Made by a program: the position numbers and the translations under genes. 64,000 bases of DNA. It comes from Acinetobacter seifertii (GTDB lineage Bacteria; Pseudomonadota; Gammaproteobacteria; Pseudomonadales; Moraxellaceae). Location: positions 266,599 to 330,598 of the forward strand of contig NZ_KB851199.1 of the NCBI RefSeq assembly GCF_000368065.1. The letters are read 5' to 3'. Each line of letters starts with the position of its first letter. Position 1 is the stretch's first letter. The notes under the pieces were generated by a model that made no database searches, had not been told where the DNA came from, and worked only from the letters and a program-made list of their open reading frames with translations. Of this stretch, positions 44,946 to 54,479 are shown one piece after another.

Positions 44946-45908
44946 ATGGCCAAAAATTATTATGAAGAATTAGGGGTTACACGAGAAGCCTCTGCTGATG
45001 AAATTAAAAAAGCATATCGGAAATTAGCTCGTAAATATCACCCCGATATCAGCAAAGAAAAAGATGCAGAAGAAAAAATGCAGGCGATTAACGTTGCCTA
45101 TGACACCTTAAGCAGTGCAGAAAAAAAAGCTGAATATGACCAAATGTTAGATCATCCACAAGGCTTTAATGGCTTTGGTCAAGGAGCGGCTCAAGGTGGA
45201 TTTGATGGTGCGCGTTTTTATCGTCAGGGCTTTACGGGCGGCGGTGGTGAACAAGCTGATTTTAGCGGTTTTGAAGACTTATTTGGTCGTTTTGGTGCTG
45301 GTTTTGGTGGTGGGCAACAACAATACCAAAGACAACAACGCAGTTACCGAGGTGAAGATCAGCATGCCAGCATAGAGGTCGATCTTGATATTGCCTACCA
45401 TGGATCAACACAACAGATTACCTTACAAATTCCGACTGTGAATGTCTATGGTGAGCCTGAGGTACAACGTAAAACCCTACAGGTGAAAATACCGAAAGGC
45501 ATGAAGGAAGGCCAACAAATTCGCCTAAGCGGACAAGGTCAAAGTGGTATCAATGGTGGTGCCAACGGCGATCTTTACATCGAGATTCAATATAAAGACA
45601 CAGATCATGTTCATGTCGAAGGCAGTGATGTATATTTAACTGTAGATGTAGCACCTTGGGAGGCCGCATTAGGTCAAGGTATTGAAGTAAAAACACCTGC
45701 TGGGCCATTACATGTCAATTTACCTAAAAATGCAAAACAAGGACAACAGCTACGTTTAAAAGACAAAGGGATACCAAATAAAACGCCAGGCCATCTTTAT
45801 TTAATTTTAAATATTGTATTCCCGCCTGCACATTCTGAAAAAGAAAAAGAAGCGTATCAGCAATTGGCAGAAGCCTTTGCTTCATTCGAACCTCGTTCAT
45901 CTCATTAG
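44946..45908 (+). CDS. cbpA: DnaJ-like co-chaperone CbpA
   Basis: This 320-residue protein has a J domain (1-70; KYHPDISKEKD carries the HPD loop), a Gly-rich linker (about 75-125) and the DnaJ C-terminal beta domains (from about 140). It has no zinc-finger repeats, so it is CbpA not DnaJ. It stimulates DnaK. cbpM follows after 11 bp. Confidence 0.93.
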   Translation: MAKNYYEELGVTREASADEIKKAYRKLARKYHPDISKEKDAEEKMQAINVAYDTLSSAEKKAEYDQMLDHPQGFNGFGQGAAQGGFDGARFYRQGFTGGGGEQADFSGFEDLFGRFGAGFGGGQQQYQRQQRSYRGEDQHASIEVDLDIAYHGSTQQITLQIPTVNVYGEPEVQRKTLQVKIPKGMKEGQQIRLSGQGQSGINGGANGDLYIEIQYKDTDHVHVEGSDVYLTVDVAPWEAALGQGIEVKTPAGPLHVNLPKNAKQGQQLRLKDKGIPNKTPGHLYLILNIVFPPAHSEKEKEAYQQLAEAFASFEPRSSH

Positions 45909-45919
45909 GGAGCAAGATC

Positions 45920-46249
45920 ATGACAACCATCCATTATCGAGAAATTGTATGTGACGGCCACACCTTTAGTGCTGAAGTCGTTGATGAACAATCTACATTT
46001 GACTTACAACAATTTGCCCAAGCCTGTGGTCAAAGCCCGGACTGGATTCTAGAGCTTATTGAGTACGATATTTTAGTGATTGAAAGTACACCTGAAAAAC
46101 ATCAGTTTATGGGTGAAGATGTTGCTCGTGCTCGTAAAGCGTATCGTTTGCAACGTGACTTTGATGCAAGTTTGGCAGCAGTTGCGGTGATGTTAGATTT
46201 GATTGATGAAGTGCAACAACTTAGAAAACAGTTGAAGCATTTTCATTAA
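45920..46249 (+). CDS. cbpM: CbpM chaperone modulator
   Basis: A 109-residue MerR-like helical protein (YREIVCDGHTFSAEVVDE, LLELIEYDILVIES-like core, and a C-terminal LIDEVQQLRKQLKHF helix). CbpM binds the J domain of CbpA and inhibits it. It immediately follows cbpA, the normal operon. Confidence 0.9.
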   Translation: MTTIHYREIVCDGHTFSAEVVDEQSTFDLQQFAQACGQSPDWILELIEYDILVIESTPEKHQFMGEDVARARKAYRLQRDFDASLAAVAVMLDLIDEVQQLRKQLKHFH

Positions 46250-46292
46250 GATTTTTTCTTCTAAATAATATTTCACACAGGTATGAGCTAAC

Positions 46293-46441
46293 GTGATGGG
46301 CGGCATGGATGCCGCCTTTTGGGCTGCGGTAACATGGATGTACCGTCAGCCCAAGAAAGGGGTTTTGTTACTTTTGCCCAGTCAAAAGTAAGGATATGCC
46401 TATGCAATAAGTATCAAATTAATCCCTAAATTTGAGGCAGT
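46293..46441 (+). repeat. Twin AUGGA-hairpin element, copy B (candidate RNA)
   Basis: Same order of parts as copy A at 22202-22346. The first hairpin is GGCGGCA-TGGA-TGCCGCC (46299-46316). The second is CGGTAACA-TGGA-TGTACCG inside GGGCTG / CAGCCC with the same bulged T (46321-46352). The third is TTACTTTTG / CAAAAGTAA (46368-46391). ATGCCTAT begins at 46396 and GAGGCAG at 46434, 38 nt apart as in copy A. It lies between convergent cbpM and the CorA-like gene. Confidence 0.7.
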
Positions 46442-46478
46442 ACTAACAAATCAACTTTACTGATTTTGAAAATTCCTA

Positions 46479-47690
46479 TTACTTCAACCGAGTAATCTTC
46501 TCTACTTCCTTCAAAGTCTGCTTAATCGGTTCATATTCCAAAAACCAAAATAAATTCATACGCTCTTGGCGGTGCTGCTGAGCCAATAAATCAATAACAC
46601 TTTTTTCGCCACGCCCTACTAAATGCTGTCGATAGAAGTAGTAAAGTAAGAAAACCGTACTGAGCAACATGACACCGAGCATAATCCAGAAACCCACTGG
46701 CGACTTAAGCCCTGGAATAAACTCAAAGTTCATTCCATAGATACCTGTTAAGAGTGTAAGCGGTGCAAATACGGCCGTAATAATGGCAAGAATACGCATA
46801 TTTTCATTGGTCTGGTTCGCAATCGCTGAGAAATGCAAATCAATCGCCGATTGAATAGCACTACGTAAACGTAAAGTATGCTTTTGAATACGTTCGACAT
46901 GACTCATTAAATCATTCAAACGAACTAACAAAAGATCTTGAGAACTATGTGTCCGCTCACCAATCACATGATGATAGTTTTCGACAATTTCATCTCGAAA
47001 CTCTTGCAAGGTTTCGATTTGCTCTTCGCATAAATTTTCAACTTGTTGAAAAGCCATGTTTTCATGGAACAGTTGATGCCATTGTTTAAAACGGCGATTG
47101 CCCTGTAGTAGTTGTTGTTGCCAGTGCTCGACCCTTCTAGTTAAAGGTGAACGAATATCAAGATAACCATCCACCATGCTATTGAGCAGACGTAAACACA
47201 AATCTACAGGTGAGTTAGGCAACTTACGGGTTTTGTTTTGTTCTTCTAAGGTTTTACATAAAATATTTTCAAGACGCTGAATATAATTTTCAATCGACTT
47301 GTTACCATGCTCACGTACGCTAATCAGAACTTTAGGCGTAAAAATAAAACTAATTGGCGTGGTGGCTAAGCCAAATACACTCTCATGAGTTTCCCCATTT
47401 TTAATTTCATCATCAGGTGTCACGAGCTTTTTGAAAATGAGCAGATCATATTCTTCAAGCGTATCAAAGGCACAAGGATGCTCAATATTGGCAATATCTC
47501 GCATATGAAATTCATTAATTGCGACATCTGAAAGCTGCTGAATTTTCTGTTGCCATTCTTCATTATGATTAACAACATCAGATCTCACACTATCAATCCA
47601 GAAGAACTCTAGAACATGTTCAGTGTGCTTTTCTCGGCTCAAAAAAACATAGCCATCCTTTTGATGACGATAAAAATAATAAACCTGCAT
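46479..47690 (-). CDS. CorA-family divalent metal transporter
   Basis: This 403-residue protein has a long cytosolic domain with coiled stretches (about 205-320) and two C-terminal membrane helices. The GMN signature is visible as YGMNFEFIPG between the helices. CorA proteins form pentameric Mg2+ channels; ZntB relatives carry zinc, so the metal is not certain. It is convergent with cbpAM and ends 38 bp after the repeated element. Confidence 0.88.
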   Translation of the reverse strand: MQVYYFYRHQKDGYVFLSREKHTEHVLEFFWIDSVRSDVVNHNEEWQQKIQQLSDVAINEFHMRDIANIEHPCAFDTLEEYDLLIFKKLVTPDDEIKNGETHESVFGLATTPISFIFTPKVLISVREHGNKSIENYIQRLENILCKTLEEQNKTRKLPNSPVDLCLRLLNSMVDGYLDIRSPLTRRVEHWQQQLLQGNRRFKQWHQLFHENMAFQQVENLCEEQIETLQEFRDEIVENYHHVIGERTHSSQDLLLVRLNDLMSHVERIQKHTLRLRSAIQSAIDLHFSAIANQTNENMRILAIITAVFAPLTLLTGIYGMNFEFIPGLKSPVGFWIMLGVMLLSTVFLLYYFYRQHLVGRGEKSVIDLLAQQHRQERMNLFWFLEYEPIKQTLKEVEKITRLK

Positions 47691-47730
47691 ACCACGTCGA
47701 TCTGTTTGTGTATTACTTGCATCATGCCAT

Positions 47731-47762
47731 AAAAAAAGCCCGCATCAAGCGGACTTTTTTAT
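47731..47762. terminator. Terminator of pnp
   Basis: AAAAAAAG-CCGC / GCGG-CTTTTTT stem with one mismatch, between pnp and the CorA-like gene, both on the minus strand. As it lies after pnp, it ends the rpsO-pnp transcript. Confidence 0.8.
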
Positions 47763-47777
47763 TAGTGAGTTAAGCAA

Positions 47778-49871
47778 TTATGCTTGCTCAATATCTTTCA
47801 TAGTCAATTTGATACGACCACGGTTGTCAACATCAGCAACTTGTACTTTAACTTCCTGACCTTCTTTAAGAACATCAGTTACGTTCGCAATACGTTCATT
47901 CGAGATTTGCGAAATATGAAGAAGACCATCAGTACCAGGCATAATGTTTACGAACGCACCAAATTCTACGATACGGATAACTTTACCGTCATAGATTTTA
48001 CCTGGTTCAACTTCAGCAGTAATCGCTTGGATTTTTGCAATCGCAGCTTTAGCAGCAGCTTTAGTTTCACCAAATACGCGAACTGTACCGTTATCTTCGA
48101 TATCGATTGCAGCTTTAGTTTCTTCAGTAATTTGACGGATAGTTGCACCACCTTTACCAATTACGTCACGGATTTTGTCCGGATTAATTGTAATTACTTC
48201 AAATGTTGGAGCATGCATTGAAATTTCAGGACGAGCGCGTGAAATTACTTTGTTCATTTCATTGAGGATGTGCATACGACCAGCAAATGCTTGGTTTAAC
48301 GCAACTTCCATAATTTCTTCAGTAATACCTTCGATCTTGATGTCCATTTGAAGTGCAGTAATACCGTTTGCAGAACCTGCTACTTTAAAGTCCATGTCGC
48401 CAAGGTGGTCTTCGTCACCCAAGATGTCAGAAAGTACAGCAAAACGCTCGCCTTCTTTCACTAAGCCCATTGCGATACCAGCAACTGGCGCTTTAAGTGG
48501 AACACCTGCATCCATAAGTGATAATGATGCACCACATACAGAAGCCATTGAAGATGAACCGTTAGATTCAGTAATGTCAGATACAATACGAATCACGTAC
48601 GGGAAGCGGTCAGCAGCAGGAAGAACTGCTTGAACACCACGACGTGCTAAACGACCATGACCAATTTCACGACGTTTAGGACCAGATTCACGACCTGTTT
48701 CACCTACAGAGTATGCAGGGAAGTTGTAGTGCAACATGAAGTTGTCAGTTTTAGTACCAGAAAGCGTATCAACCATTAACGCATCACGAGTATTACCCAA
48801 AGTTGTTGTTACCAACGCTTGAGTTTCACCACGTGTAAATAATGCAGAACCGTGAGCACGGTCTAATACACCAACTTGAACGTCGATACCACGAACAGTT
48901 TTAGTATCACGACCATCAATACGTGGCTTACCTGACAAGATGTTGTCACGTACTGTGCGGTATTTAAGGTCTTCAAATAATTCGTTTACTTCGTCAGCAA
49001 TGCCAGTTTCGTCATTTTCAGGAACGAACTGAGCTACAGCTTCTGCATAAAGTGCATCAAGTGCTGCATAACGGTCTTGTTTAACCGCAATTGTATATGC
49101 TTCAGAAATTTTAGCTTCGAAAGCTTCTTTTAATTGCTCAAGAAGTGCTTCATTTTTAGTTGGAGCAACCCAAGTTGATTCAACTGCACCAGCAGCCGCA
49201 GCAAATTCTTTAATTGCTTGAATCGCGATTTGCATTTCGTCATGACCGAAAAGCACCGCACCAAGCATTTGGTCTTCTGAAAGCTCTTTCGCTTCAGACT
49301 CAACCATTAATACAGCAGACTCTGTACCCGCAACCACAAGGTCAAGGTCAGATTGAGCAAGTTGTTCAAAATTCGGGTTTAAAACGTATTCACCGTTAAT
49401 TAAACCAACACGTGCGCCACCAATTGGGCCACGGAAAGGAGTACCAGCAATAGACAATGCTGCTGATGTACCAAGCATTGCTGCGATATCAGCATCCATA
49501 GTTTTGTCAGAAGAAACAACTGTTGCTGTTACTTGAATTTCGTTGAAATAACCTTCTGGGAACAACGGACGAATTGGGCGGTCAATAAGACGTGAAATTA
49601 AAGTTTCAGCTTCAGACGCACGACCTTCACGCTTACCGTAACCACCAGGGATACGACCCGCTGCATATTGTTTTTCTTGATAGTTAACTGTTAACGGGAA
49701 AAAGTCTTGACCCGCTTTTGCTTTAGGTTGAGCAACAACTGCAACTAAAACAGTTACACCACCCATTGTGATTAAAACTGTATTCGCTTGACGAGCAACG
49801 CGACCCGTTTCTAAAACGACTTGATGTTGACCGAATTGGAATTCTTTACGAACGATGTTAAACATTGACAT
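47778..49871 (-). CDS. pnp: Polynucleotide phosphorylase
   Basis: This 697-residue protein has two RNase PH domains (about 1-140 and 310-460), a linker helical domain, a KH domain ([16 protein letters not shown] with GxxG near 562) and an S1 domain ([20 protein letters not shown]). It degrades RNA 3'-5' with phosphate and joins RNase E in the degradosome; rne is also in this window. It follows rpsO, the classical rpsO-pnp order. Confidence 0.97.
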   Translation of the reverse strand: MSMFNIVRKEFQFGQHQVVLETGRVARQANTVLITMGGVTVLVAVVAQPKAKAGQDFFPLTVNYQEKQYAAGRIPGGYGKREGRASEAETLISRLIDRPIRPLFPEGYFNEIQVTATVVSSDKTMDADIAAMLGTSAALSIAGTPFRGPIGGARVGLINGEYVLNPNFEQLAQSDLDLVVAGTESAVLMVESEAKELSEDQMLGAVLFGHDEMQIAIQAIKEFAAAAGAVESTWVAPTKNEALLEQLKEAFEAKISEAYTIAVKQDRYAALDALYAEAVAQFVPENDETGIADEVNELFEDLKYRTVRDNILSGKPRIDGRDTKTVRGIDVQVGVLDRAHGSALFTRGETQALVTTTLGNTRDALMVDTLSGTKTDNFMLHYNFPAYSVGETGRESGPKRREIGHGRLARRGVQAVLPAADRFPYVIRIVSDITESNGSSSMASVCGASLSLMDAGVPLKAPVAGIAMGLVKEGERFAVLSDILGDEDHLGDMDFKVAGSANGITALQMDIKIEGITEEIMEVALNQAFAGRMHILNEMNKVISRARPEISMHAPTFEVITINPDKIRDVIGKGGATIRQITEETKAAIDIEDNGTVRVFGETKAAAKAAIAKIQAITAEVEPGKIYDGKVIRIVEFGAFVNIMPGTDGLLHISQISNERIANVTDVLKEGQEVKVQVADVDNRGRIKLTMKDIEQA

Positions 49872-50006
49872 GTATTGTATTTTCCTAATTTTATTCTAGT
49901 GAGACCCCTAAGGTTTGGCATTCAGACTACACCAATTGGTAGATAAATGACAAAGCTTAGAAGCCATCACACTAGACCAAAAATTTTAAATAATATTAAA
50001 CGCAAA

Positions 50007-50030
50007 GAAGGAGCGCACAAGCGCCCCTTC
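50007..50030 (-). terminator. Hairpin between rpsO and pnp
   Basis: On the minus strand GAAGGGGCGC / GCGCTCCTTC forms a 10-bp stem (one G-U) with a TTGT loop. The following T-run is short, so this may be a partial terminator or an RNase III processing stem, as known in E. coli rpsO-pnp. The rest of the 250-bp gap shows no gene. Confidence 0.6.
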
Positions 50031-50121
50031 TATAAATCGCCTAACGGTGATTAGACGAAACTTTCTTTTCAGGAACAAAGCATAGCAACATGCGATAAAC
50101 CGAAAACAAAGCAAAATCGAA

Positions 50122-50391
50122 TTAACGACGTAGACCTAAAGCACCGATCAAAGCAGTGTAACGCTCGTGGTCTTTACCATTTAAGTAGTCAAGTAATTTA
50201 CGACGTTGGTTAACCATACGGATCAAACCGCGACGGCTATGGTGGTCGTGTTTGTGAGCTTTAAAGTGACCTTGTAAATCATTGATTTGAGCAGTCAATA
50301 AAGCTACTTGTACTTCTGGTGAACCAGTGTCGTTTTCAGCGCGAGCAAATTTAGCAATGATCTCTGCGCGGTCTGCATTAGTTAAAGCCAT
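50122..50391 (-). CDS. rpsO: 30S ribosomal protein S15
   Basis: An 89-residue protein that covers the whole S15 family ([42 protein letters not shown]). S15 binds 16S rRNA early in 30S assembly and often represses its own mRNA. SD GGAG precedes the ATG. Confidence 0.98.
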
Positions 50392-50431
50392 TCGATTTCT
50401 CCGAGATGCTTAAAAAATAAAATGATATGAA

Positions 50432-50507
50432 TCAGTTGAGCGCAACTGACTGCCGTGCATCACTACAGCAAGTCGCCTATTTTAAGGTATCTATATATGG
50501 ATTGCAA
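50432..50507 (-). promoter_or_regulatory. rpsO promoter and leader hairpin
   Basis: On the minus strand TTGCAA (50507-50502) and TAAAAT (50484-50479) are spaced exactly 17 bp. In the transcript a 7-bp hairpin TCAGTTG / CAACTGA (50432-50449) lies ahead of the SD, a candidate site for S15 autoregulation. Confidence 0.75.
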
Positions 50508-50603
50508 AATTGTTTTCAGTTACCTGTCATTTTAGACACTGACATCAGCGTCTCAACCCTGCACACTTGACCTTCAATAAAAAGAAAGAAGCGCGAGGGA
50601 CGT

Positions 50604-51902
50604 GTGAAAATATTTTCGACTAACACCTGTCCAGTACAAGACGATATTGGATCGGTCATTCATCACAAAGATGAAGTGCCTGCCGAACTGGGCGGAATGA
50701 ATGAACATCAGGTTCAAAAGATCTGGAAAAGTATTGAGTCACTCTATAAAACCGGGAACTATCCGCTCATTACTTTTTGTTTACGTAGACAAGGGAAAAT
50801 TTTATTAAATCGAAGCATCGGCTATGCTCAAGGGAACTCTCCAGCAGGTCTGCAAAATAATGCACTCATTGCAACGCCTGACACTCCTGTTTGCTTATTT
50901 TCAGCCTCAAAAATGATTACTGCCATGTTGATTCATCTTTTAGATGAAAAAGGTGAAATCAACTTACTCGACCCTGTCAGTTATTACATTCCAGAATATG
51001 GTGTAAATGGGAAGCGCCGTGCGACGATCTTTCATTTATTAGCACATCGTGGCGGCATCCCTTATATAGACGGCGAAGTCACTCCTGAACTGCTTTTTGA
51101 TAAAGATGAAATTTTAAAGCGTCTATATGCAGCAAGACCCGTTTCCCCTGCAGGTAATCACCTCGCCTATCATGCTGTAACTGCAGGTTATATTTTGGGA
51201 GAAATTATTGAACGAGTCACTGGACAAGATCTTCGTCAGTTTGTACATGAGACCATCGAAAAACCAATGGGTATGCCCTATTTTAACTATGGTTTGAAGC
51301 CAGAATATCGTGCAAAAGTCGCACTCAATTGTGCAACAGGCTTACATCCTCGCTTAGGGACAGACCATTATCTCAATCATGTATTAGGCGGCGGTTTACA
51401 ACTCGCTGTAGATGTCACTAATGACAGCCGCTTTATGGATACGATTTGTCCTGCCGGTAACATTTATACGAGTGCAGAACAGGCTGGACGTTTTTTCGAA
51501 ATGCTCTTAAGTGGTGGAAGTTATCAAGGCAAACAAGTTTTAAGTGAGAAAACAATTTTTAGAGCAACTCTACCGACCACAGGAGTTAATATTGACCGAA
51601 CCTTATTAATCCCGATGCGTTATGCATTAGGTCCAATGCTCGGTAGCAATCCGGTAGGTTTATTTGGTCCAATGACTGGTCAAGCTTTTGGTCATCTTGG
51701 TTTTTCCAATATTTTATGTTGGGCCGATCCAGAACGTGATATTAGCGTTTCTCTGTTGACTACTGGAAAATCCGTAGTAGGTACTCATCTGCCTGCTTTG
51801 GCAAATCTGCTCTATCAAATTTCTAGCCAATGTCCTCGAATTCCTAGAGATCAACGTCGTTCATTGTTCGGTAGTGACTCACATGAAACAGATCTAGTTT
51901 AA
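50604..51902 (+). CDS. Serine hydrolase, beta-lactamase/EstB-like fold
   Basis: A GTG start gives 432 residues. The nucleophile motif is SxxK as FSASKMITAM near residue 100. The second motif is YHAVTAGY rather than the YxN of true class C beta-lactamases, which points to an EstB-type esterase or peptidase relative. No signal peptide is seen, again unlike periplasmic beta-lactamases. The terminal GFSNILCWADPERDISVSLLTTG is family-typical. It is monocistronic with a terminator. Confidence 0.82.
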   Translation: MKIFSTNTCPVQDDIGSVIHHKDEVPAELGGMNEHQVQKIWKSIESLYKTGNYPLITFCLRRQGKILLNRSIGYAQGNSPAGLQNNALIATPDTPVCLFSASKMITAMLIHLLDEKGEINLLDPVSYYIPEYGVNGKRRATIFHLLAHRGGIPYIDGEVTPELLFDKDEILKRLYAARPVSPAGNHLAYHAVTAGYILGEIIERVTGQDLRQFVHETIEKPMGMPYFNYGLKPEYRAKVALNCATGLHPRLGTDHYLNHVLGGGLQLAVDVTNDSRFMDTICPAGNIYTSAEQAGRFFEMLLSGGSYQGKQVLSEKTIFRATLPTTGVNIDRTLLIPMRYALGPMLGSNPVGLFGPMTGQAFGHLGFSNILCWADPERDISVSLLTTGKSVVGTHLPALANLLYQISSQCPRIPRDQRRSLFGSDSHETDLV

Positions 51903-51926
51903 ATAGCAATAATCTAGCTATAAAAT

Positions 51927-51957
51927 AAAAAACCCAAGCATTTCTGCTTGGGTTTTT
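51927..51957 (+). terminator. Terminator of the serine hydrolase gene
   Basis: AAAAACCCAAGCA / TGCTTGGGTTTTT 13-bp stem, loop TTTC. Confidence 0.93.
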
Positions 51958-52141
51958 GGCGCTGTAGTTCTTATTTATCGTGTTTATCGCTGTTCTTATT
52001 GTTATATGTGAGATGCTTTATACATCTTTCTTCTAGTTTTACTCACTTCCGTTGTTTTTATTTCTATTTCCTTATGGGATGTATTCTCTCATATCCAATT
52101 ATGAAGAAAAGTAGTATTTTTCTTATCATCATGTAAGCGAA

Positions 52142-52214
52142 AACGTACAGGTCTGTCTAATATTTAGCGTTTGTCTGTAGCAGCTAAATAACGTACGGTT
52201 CTGTATAACATTTA
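52142..52214. repeat. Pair of 25-bp direct repeats
   Basis: Copies at 52142-52166 and 52190-52214 (AACGTAC-G-TCTGT-TAA-ATTTA core) agree at 21 of 25 positions with a 48-bp period. They lie in a 716-bp non-coding gap (51903-52619) that is otherwise AT-rich. No mobile element or gene is recognised around them. Confidence 0.55.
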
Positions 52215-52372
52215 ACTTAACAATTCACAGGAAAAATGACTATTTAAGAATCATATTATAAATAAATATATTAATGCGATTGGTTTAAATTGTTGATAAT
52301 AAGGACAAGAAATCGTGTGAAATACATAAAGATTTATTTAATTTATTTGACGTGATAAAAAGTCAAAATATA

Positions 52373-52408
52373 AAAAAGCCCTGTAGTCTCTCCCAAAACT
52401 ACAAGGCT
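52373..52408 (-). terminator. Terminator downstream of recD (minus strand)
   Basis: On the minus strand AAGCCTTGTAGT pairs with ACTACAGGGCTT (one mismatch) and is followed by TTTTTTATA. It lies 210 bp after the recD stop, so it ends the recCBD transcript or a separate small RNA. The stretch between also has a run of seven Gs (52534-52540). Confidence 0.7.
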
Positions 52409-52619
52409 TAGCGGCTGTAAGTTTCCTCTTTATTCACCTACTTCATTGTAAGTTCGCAGTCTCTCGACTTAAGTTATTATTATTGTGCGATTTTGCCCGA
52501 CATTCCTTGCCAAGCTCGTTGTGCGTTTATAATCTCAAAAACAGGGGGGGTTCTCTAGCAGCAAATATCTCGAATCTATGTAAGCTTTTTCTTACAAAGG
52601 TCAAAATATTAAGTTTGAC

Positions 52620-54383
52620 TTAACGAACTAACCGATTAACCTTTTCAACTAAACCGCTTCTTCTTGTCGTCCGAACTGTAAAAGATTGTAATAAAGCCTC
52701 AGGGTGAGCCAAAAGACTCACTACCTTTTTCGCTCGTGTAATCGCAGTGTAAATAAGTTCTTGGCTTAGCAAATTTTTGGCAGCCTGATCGAGCACTACA
52801 GCAGTATGTGTAAATTCAGAGCCTTGCGATTTGTGAATGGTTAAGACAAATGCACTTTGAATACTTTTAGGTAGTCTGTTTGCAGCAACCCATTTATTTA
52901 AACTAGGAAAATACACTTCAAACTGTTGAGGCTGAGTACGGTGTTCAAAACATAAACCAATGTCACCATTTGAAATGCCAAGTTGGTAATCGTTATAAGT
53001 CATCATAACTGGACGACCAACATACCACCCTCCTAAAGTCACGATACCCAGCTGTTGTTGTAACCAACGTTCGGCATATTGATTAAGTTGCTGTAAGCCA
53101 AATGGTCCATGACGTACAGCAGTTAAAATACGGTAGTCATCGAATGACTTAACGATATTTTCAATATGCTCAATTGAGCGATCATCTTGTAAATAAGCTT
53201 TTAGGCTTTGCACATAGCCTTGAAAACCCACCATCAACTTTTGATAGTAAGCTTCTAGCTCTATAGGTGACTCTTCAGGTAAGTATTCAAGCTGAACCAC
53301 ATCGGGCATATCAACTTCTAAAGGAATTGAACGTAACTCTGAAACCTGAACAATATCAATTTCAAATTGCTGCAAAACCTGCTCATGATTGATTTGACCG
53401 GTTTGCATTTGAATAAATCGTGCCACTTGCCCAATTAACGCACCTTCTGCAAAACGACGACTGGTTTGAAGGTGAACACGGTTTTCAGACAAAGCGTCGA
53501 TTTGCTGTAAATCTGCAAGTACCGCTCCAACATCTACTGAAGCAAGCTGGTTGGCATCGCCTAGCAAAATAATTCGACAAGACTCAGGCACCGCTTCAAA
53601 TAATAAAGTTGCCAGATTTAAATCCAGCATAGAGGCCTCATCCACCACAATAACGTCATAAGGCAAAGTTTGCTTTTGATTAAACCGTGGAGTTTGACTA
53701 TGCCCCATACCCAATAAGCGATGAATAGTTTGGGTACTTTGGTTTCTTAGCTCGTCACTCATCAGCCCCGACTCAAGAAGCTTAGGGTCGTTAAACGAGT
53801 TTTGTAAGGCTTCTTGCATACGCTGTGCAGCTTTACCCGTCGGAGCAGCCATCGCCACACGAATATGAGGGATGGCTTGGCTAAGTACAGCAATAATACG
53901 AGCCAGCGTATACGTCTTACCTGTCCCCGGCCCACCTGTAATGATACTTAAGCTCTGCTGAGTCACCATTTGCAAAGCAGCTTGCTGATGTGGATCCGTG
54001 AGTAAGTTTAAATGCTCTCCACACGAAACTGGTTGAATTGGTTGTTGCTTTAATCGACGAATTTGCTCAGCTAGACGTTGCTCTAGGTTCCAATATCGGT
54101 ATAATGCCAACCCCTGCCCGTCGTGGACACAAGGGGCAACTTGAGACATCGCTTGTTCTGCGGATATCGCCAGTTGACCAAGTGTTTCTGTTTCTTCTGG
54201 GCTAATCGCAATACAACTGTCACCTTGCAAGCTCGCTTCAATAAGCTGCTGCAAAAAACAAGCTGCCTCTGGAGCTTGTGTCTGTGCAGTAAACGGAGCT
54301 TGATTTAGAAAGGTACTCCAAGTCGTCAACCAGCTTAAATCGCTTTGTTCAGGGCTATTTAGATTGTCCACACACTTATCCAC
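52620..54383 (-). CDS. recD: Exonuclease V subunit RecD
   Basis: A GTG start at 54383 gives 587 residues; the preceding in-frame codon is TAG, so no longer start is possible. Walker A is ITGGPGTGKTYTLA near 150, Walker B VIVVDEASML, and late motifs FVLTIHKSQGSEF and YTAITRAKK define the SF1B helicase. It moves 5'-3' in the RecBCD complex. The first codons overlap the array of DnaA-box-like 9-mers. Third gene of recC-recB-recD. Confidence 0.95.
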   Translation of the reverse strand: MDKCVDNLNSPEQSDLSWLTTWSTFLNQAPFTAQTQAPEAACFLQQLIEASLQGDSCIAISPEETETLGQLAISAEQAMSQVAPCVHDGQGLALYRYWNLEQRLAEQIRRLKQQPIQPVSCGEHLNLLTDPHQQAALQMVTQQSLSIITGGPGTGKTYTLARIIAVLSQAIPHIRVAMAAPTGKAAQRMQEALQNSFNDPKLLESGLMSDELRNQSTQTIHRLLGMGHSQTPRFNQKQTLPYDVIVVDEASMLDLNLATLLFEAVPESCRIILLGDANQLASVDVGAVLADLQQIDALSENRVHLQTSRRFAEGALIGQVARFIQMQTGQINHEQVLQQFEIDIVQVSELRSIPLEVDMPDVVQLEYLPEESPIELEAYYQKLMVGFQGYVQSLKAYLQDDRSIEHIENIVKSFDDYRILTAVRHGPFGLQQLNQYAERWLQQQLGIVTLGGWYVGRPVMMTYNDYQLGISNGDIGLCFEHRTQPQQFEVYFPSLNKWVAANRLPKSIQSAFVLTIHKSQGSEFTHTAVVLDQAAKNLLSQELIYTAITRAKKVVSLLAHPEALLQSFTVRTTRRSGLVEKVNRLVR

Positions 54384-54432
54384 CTAGTTTTCCACACGCT
54401 TGTCCACATGGTTATAGACAGGATTATCCACA
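54364..54432. repeat. Six DnaA-box-like 9-mers at exact 12-bp spacing
   Basis: On the plus strand 9-mers start at 54364, 54376, 54388, 54400, 54412 and 54424: TTGTCCACA, TTATCCACC, TTTTCCACA, TTGTCCACA, TTATAGACA, TTATCCACA. The last matches the DnaA consensus TTATNCACA fully and the other five differ at one position. All face the same way. The array spans the recD start and the recB-recD gap, and an AT-rich run follows (54437-54480). Confidence 0.75.
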
Positions 54433-54479
54433 CCCCAAGTATTTGTTAATTCTAAAATTAGATCATTTATCAGCATTTT

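Noticed and set aside
50604..51902. Chromosomal AmpC-type beta-lactamase
   Set aside because: SxxK is present, but there is no signal peptide and the YxN motif is replaced by YHA; EstB-like hydrolase is the better call.
51948..52136. 62-residue Cys/Phe-rich frame after the serine hydrolase gene
   Set aside because: It starts inside the terminator, has no SD and has a composition expected of AT-rich non-coding DNA.
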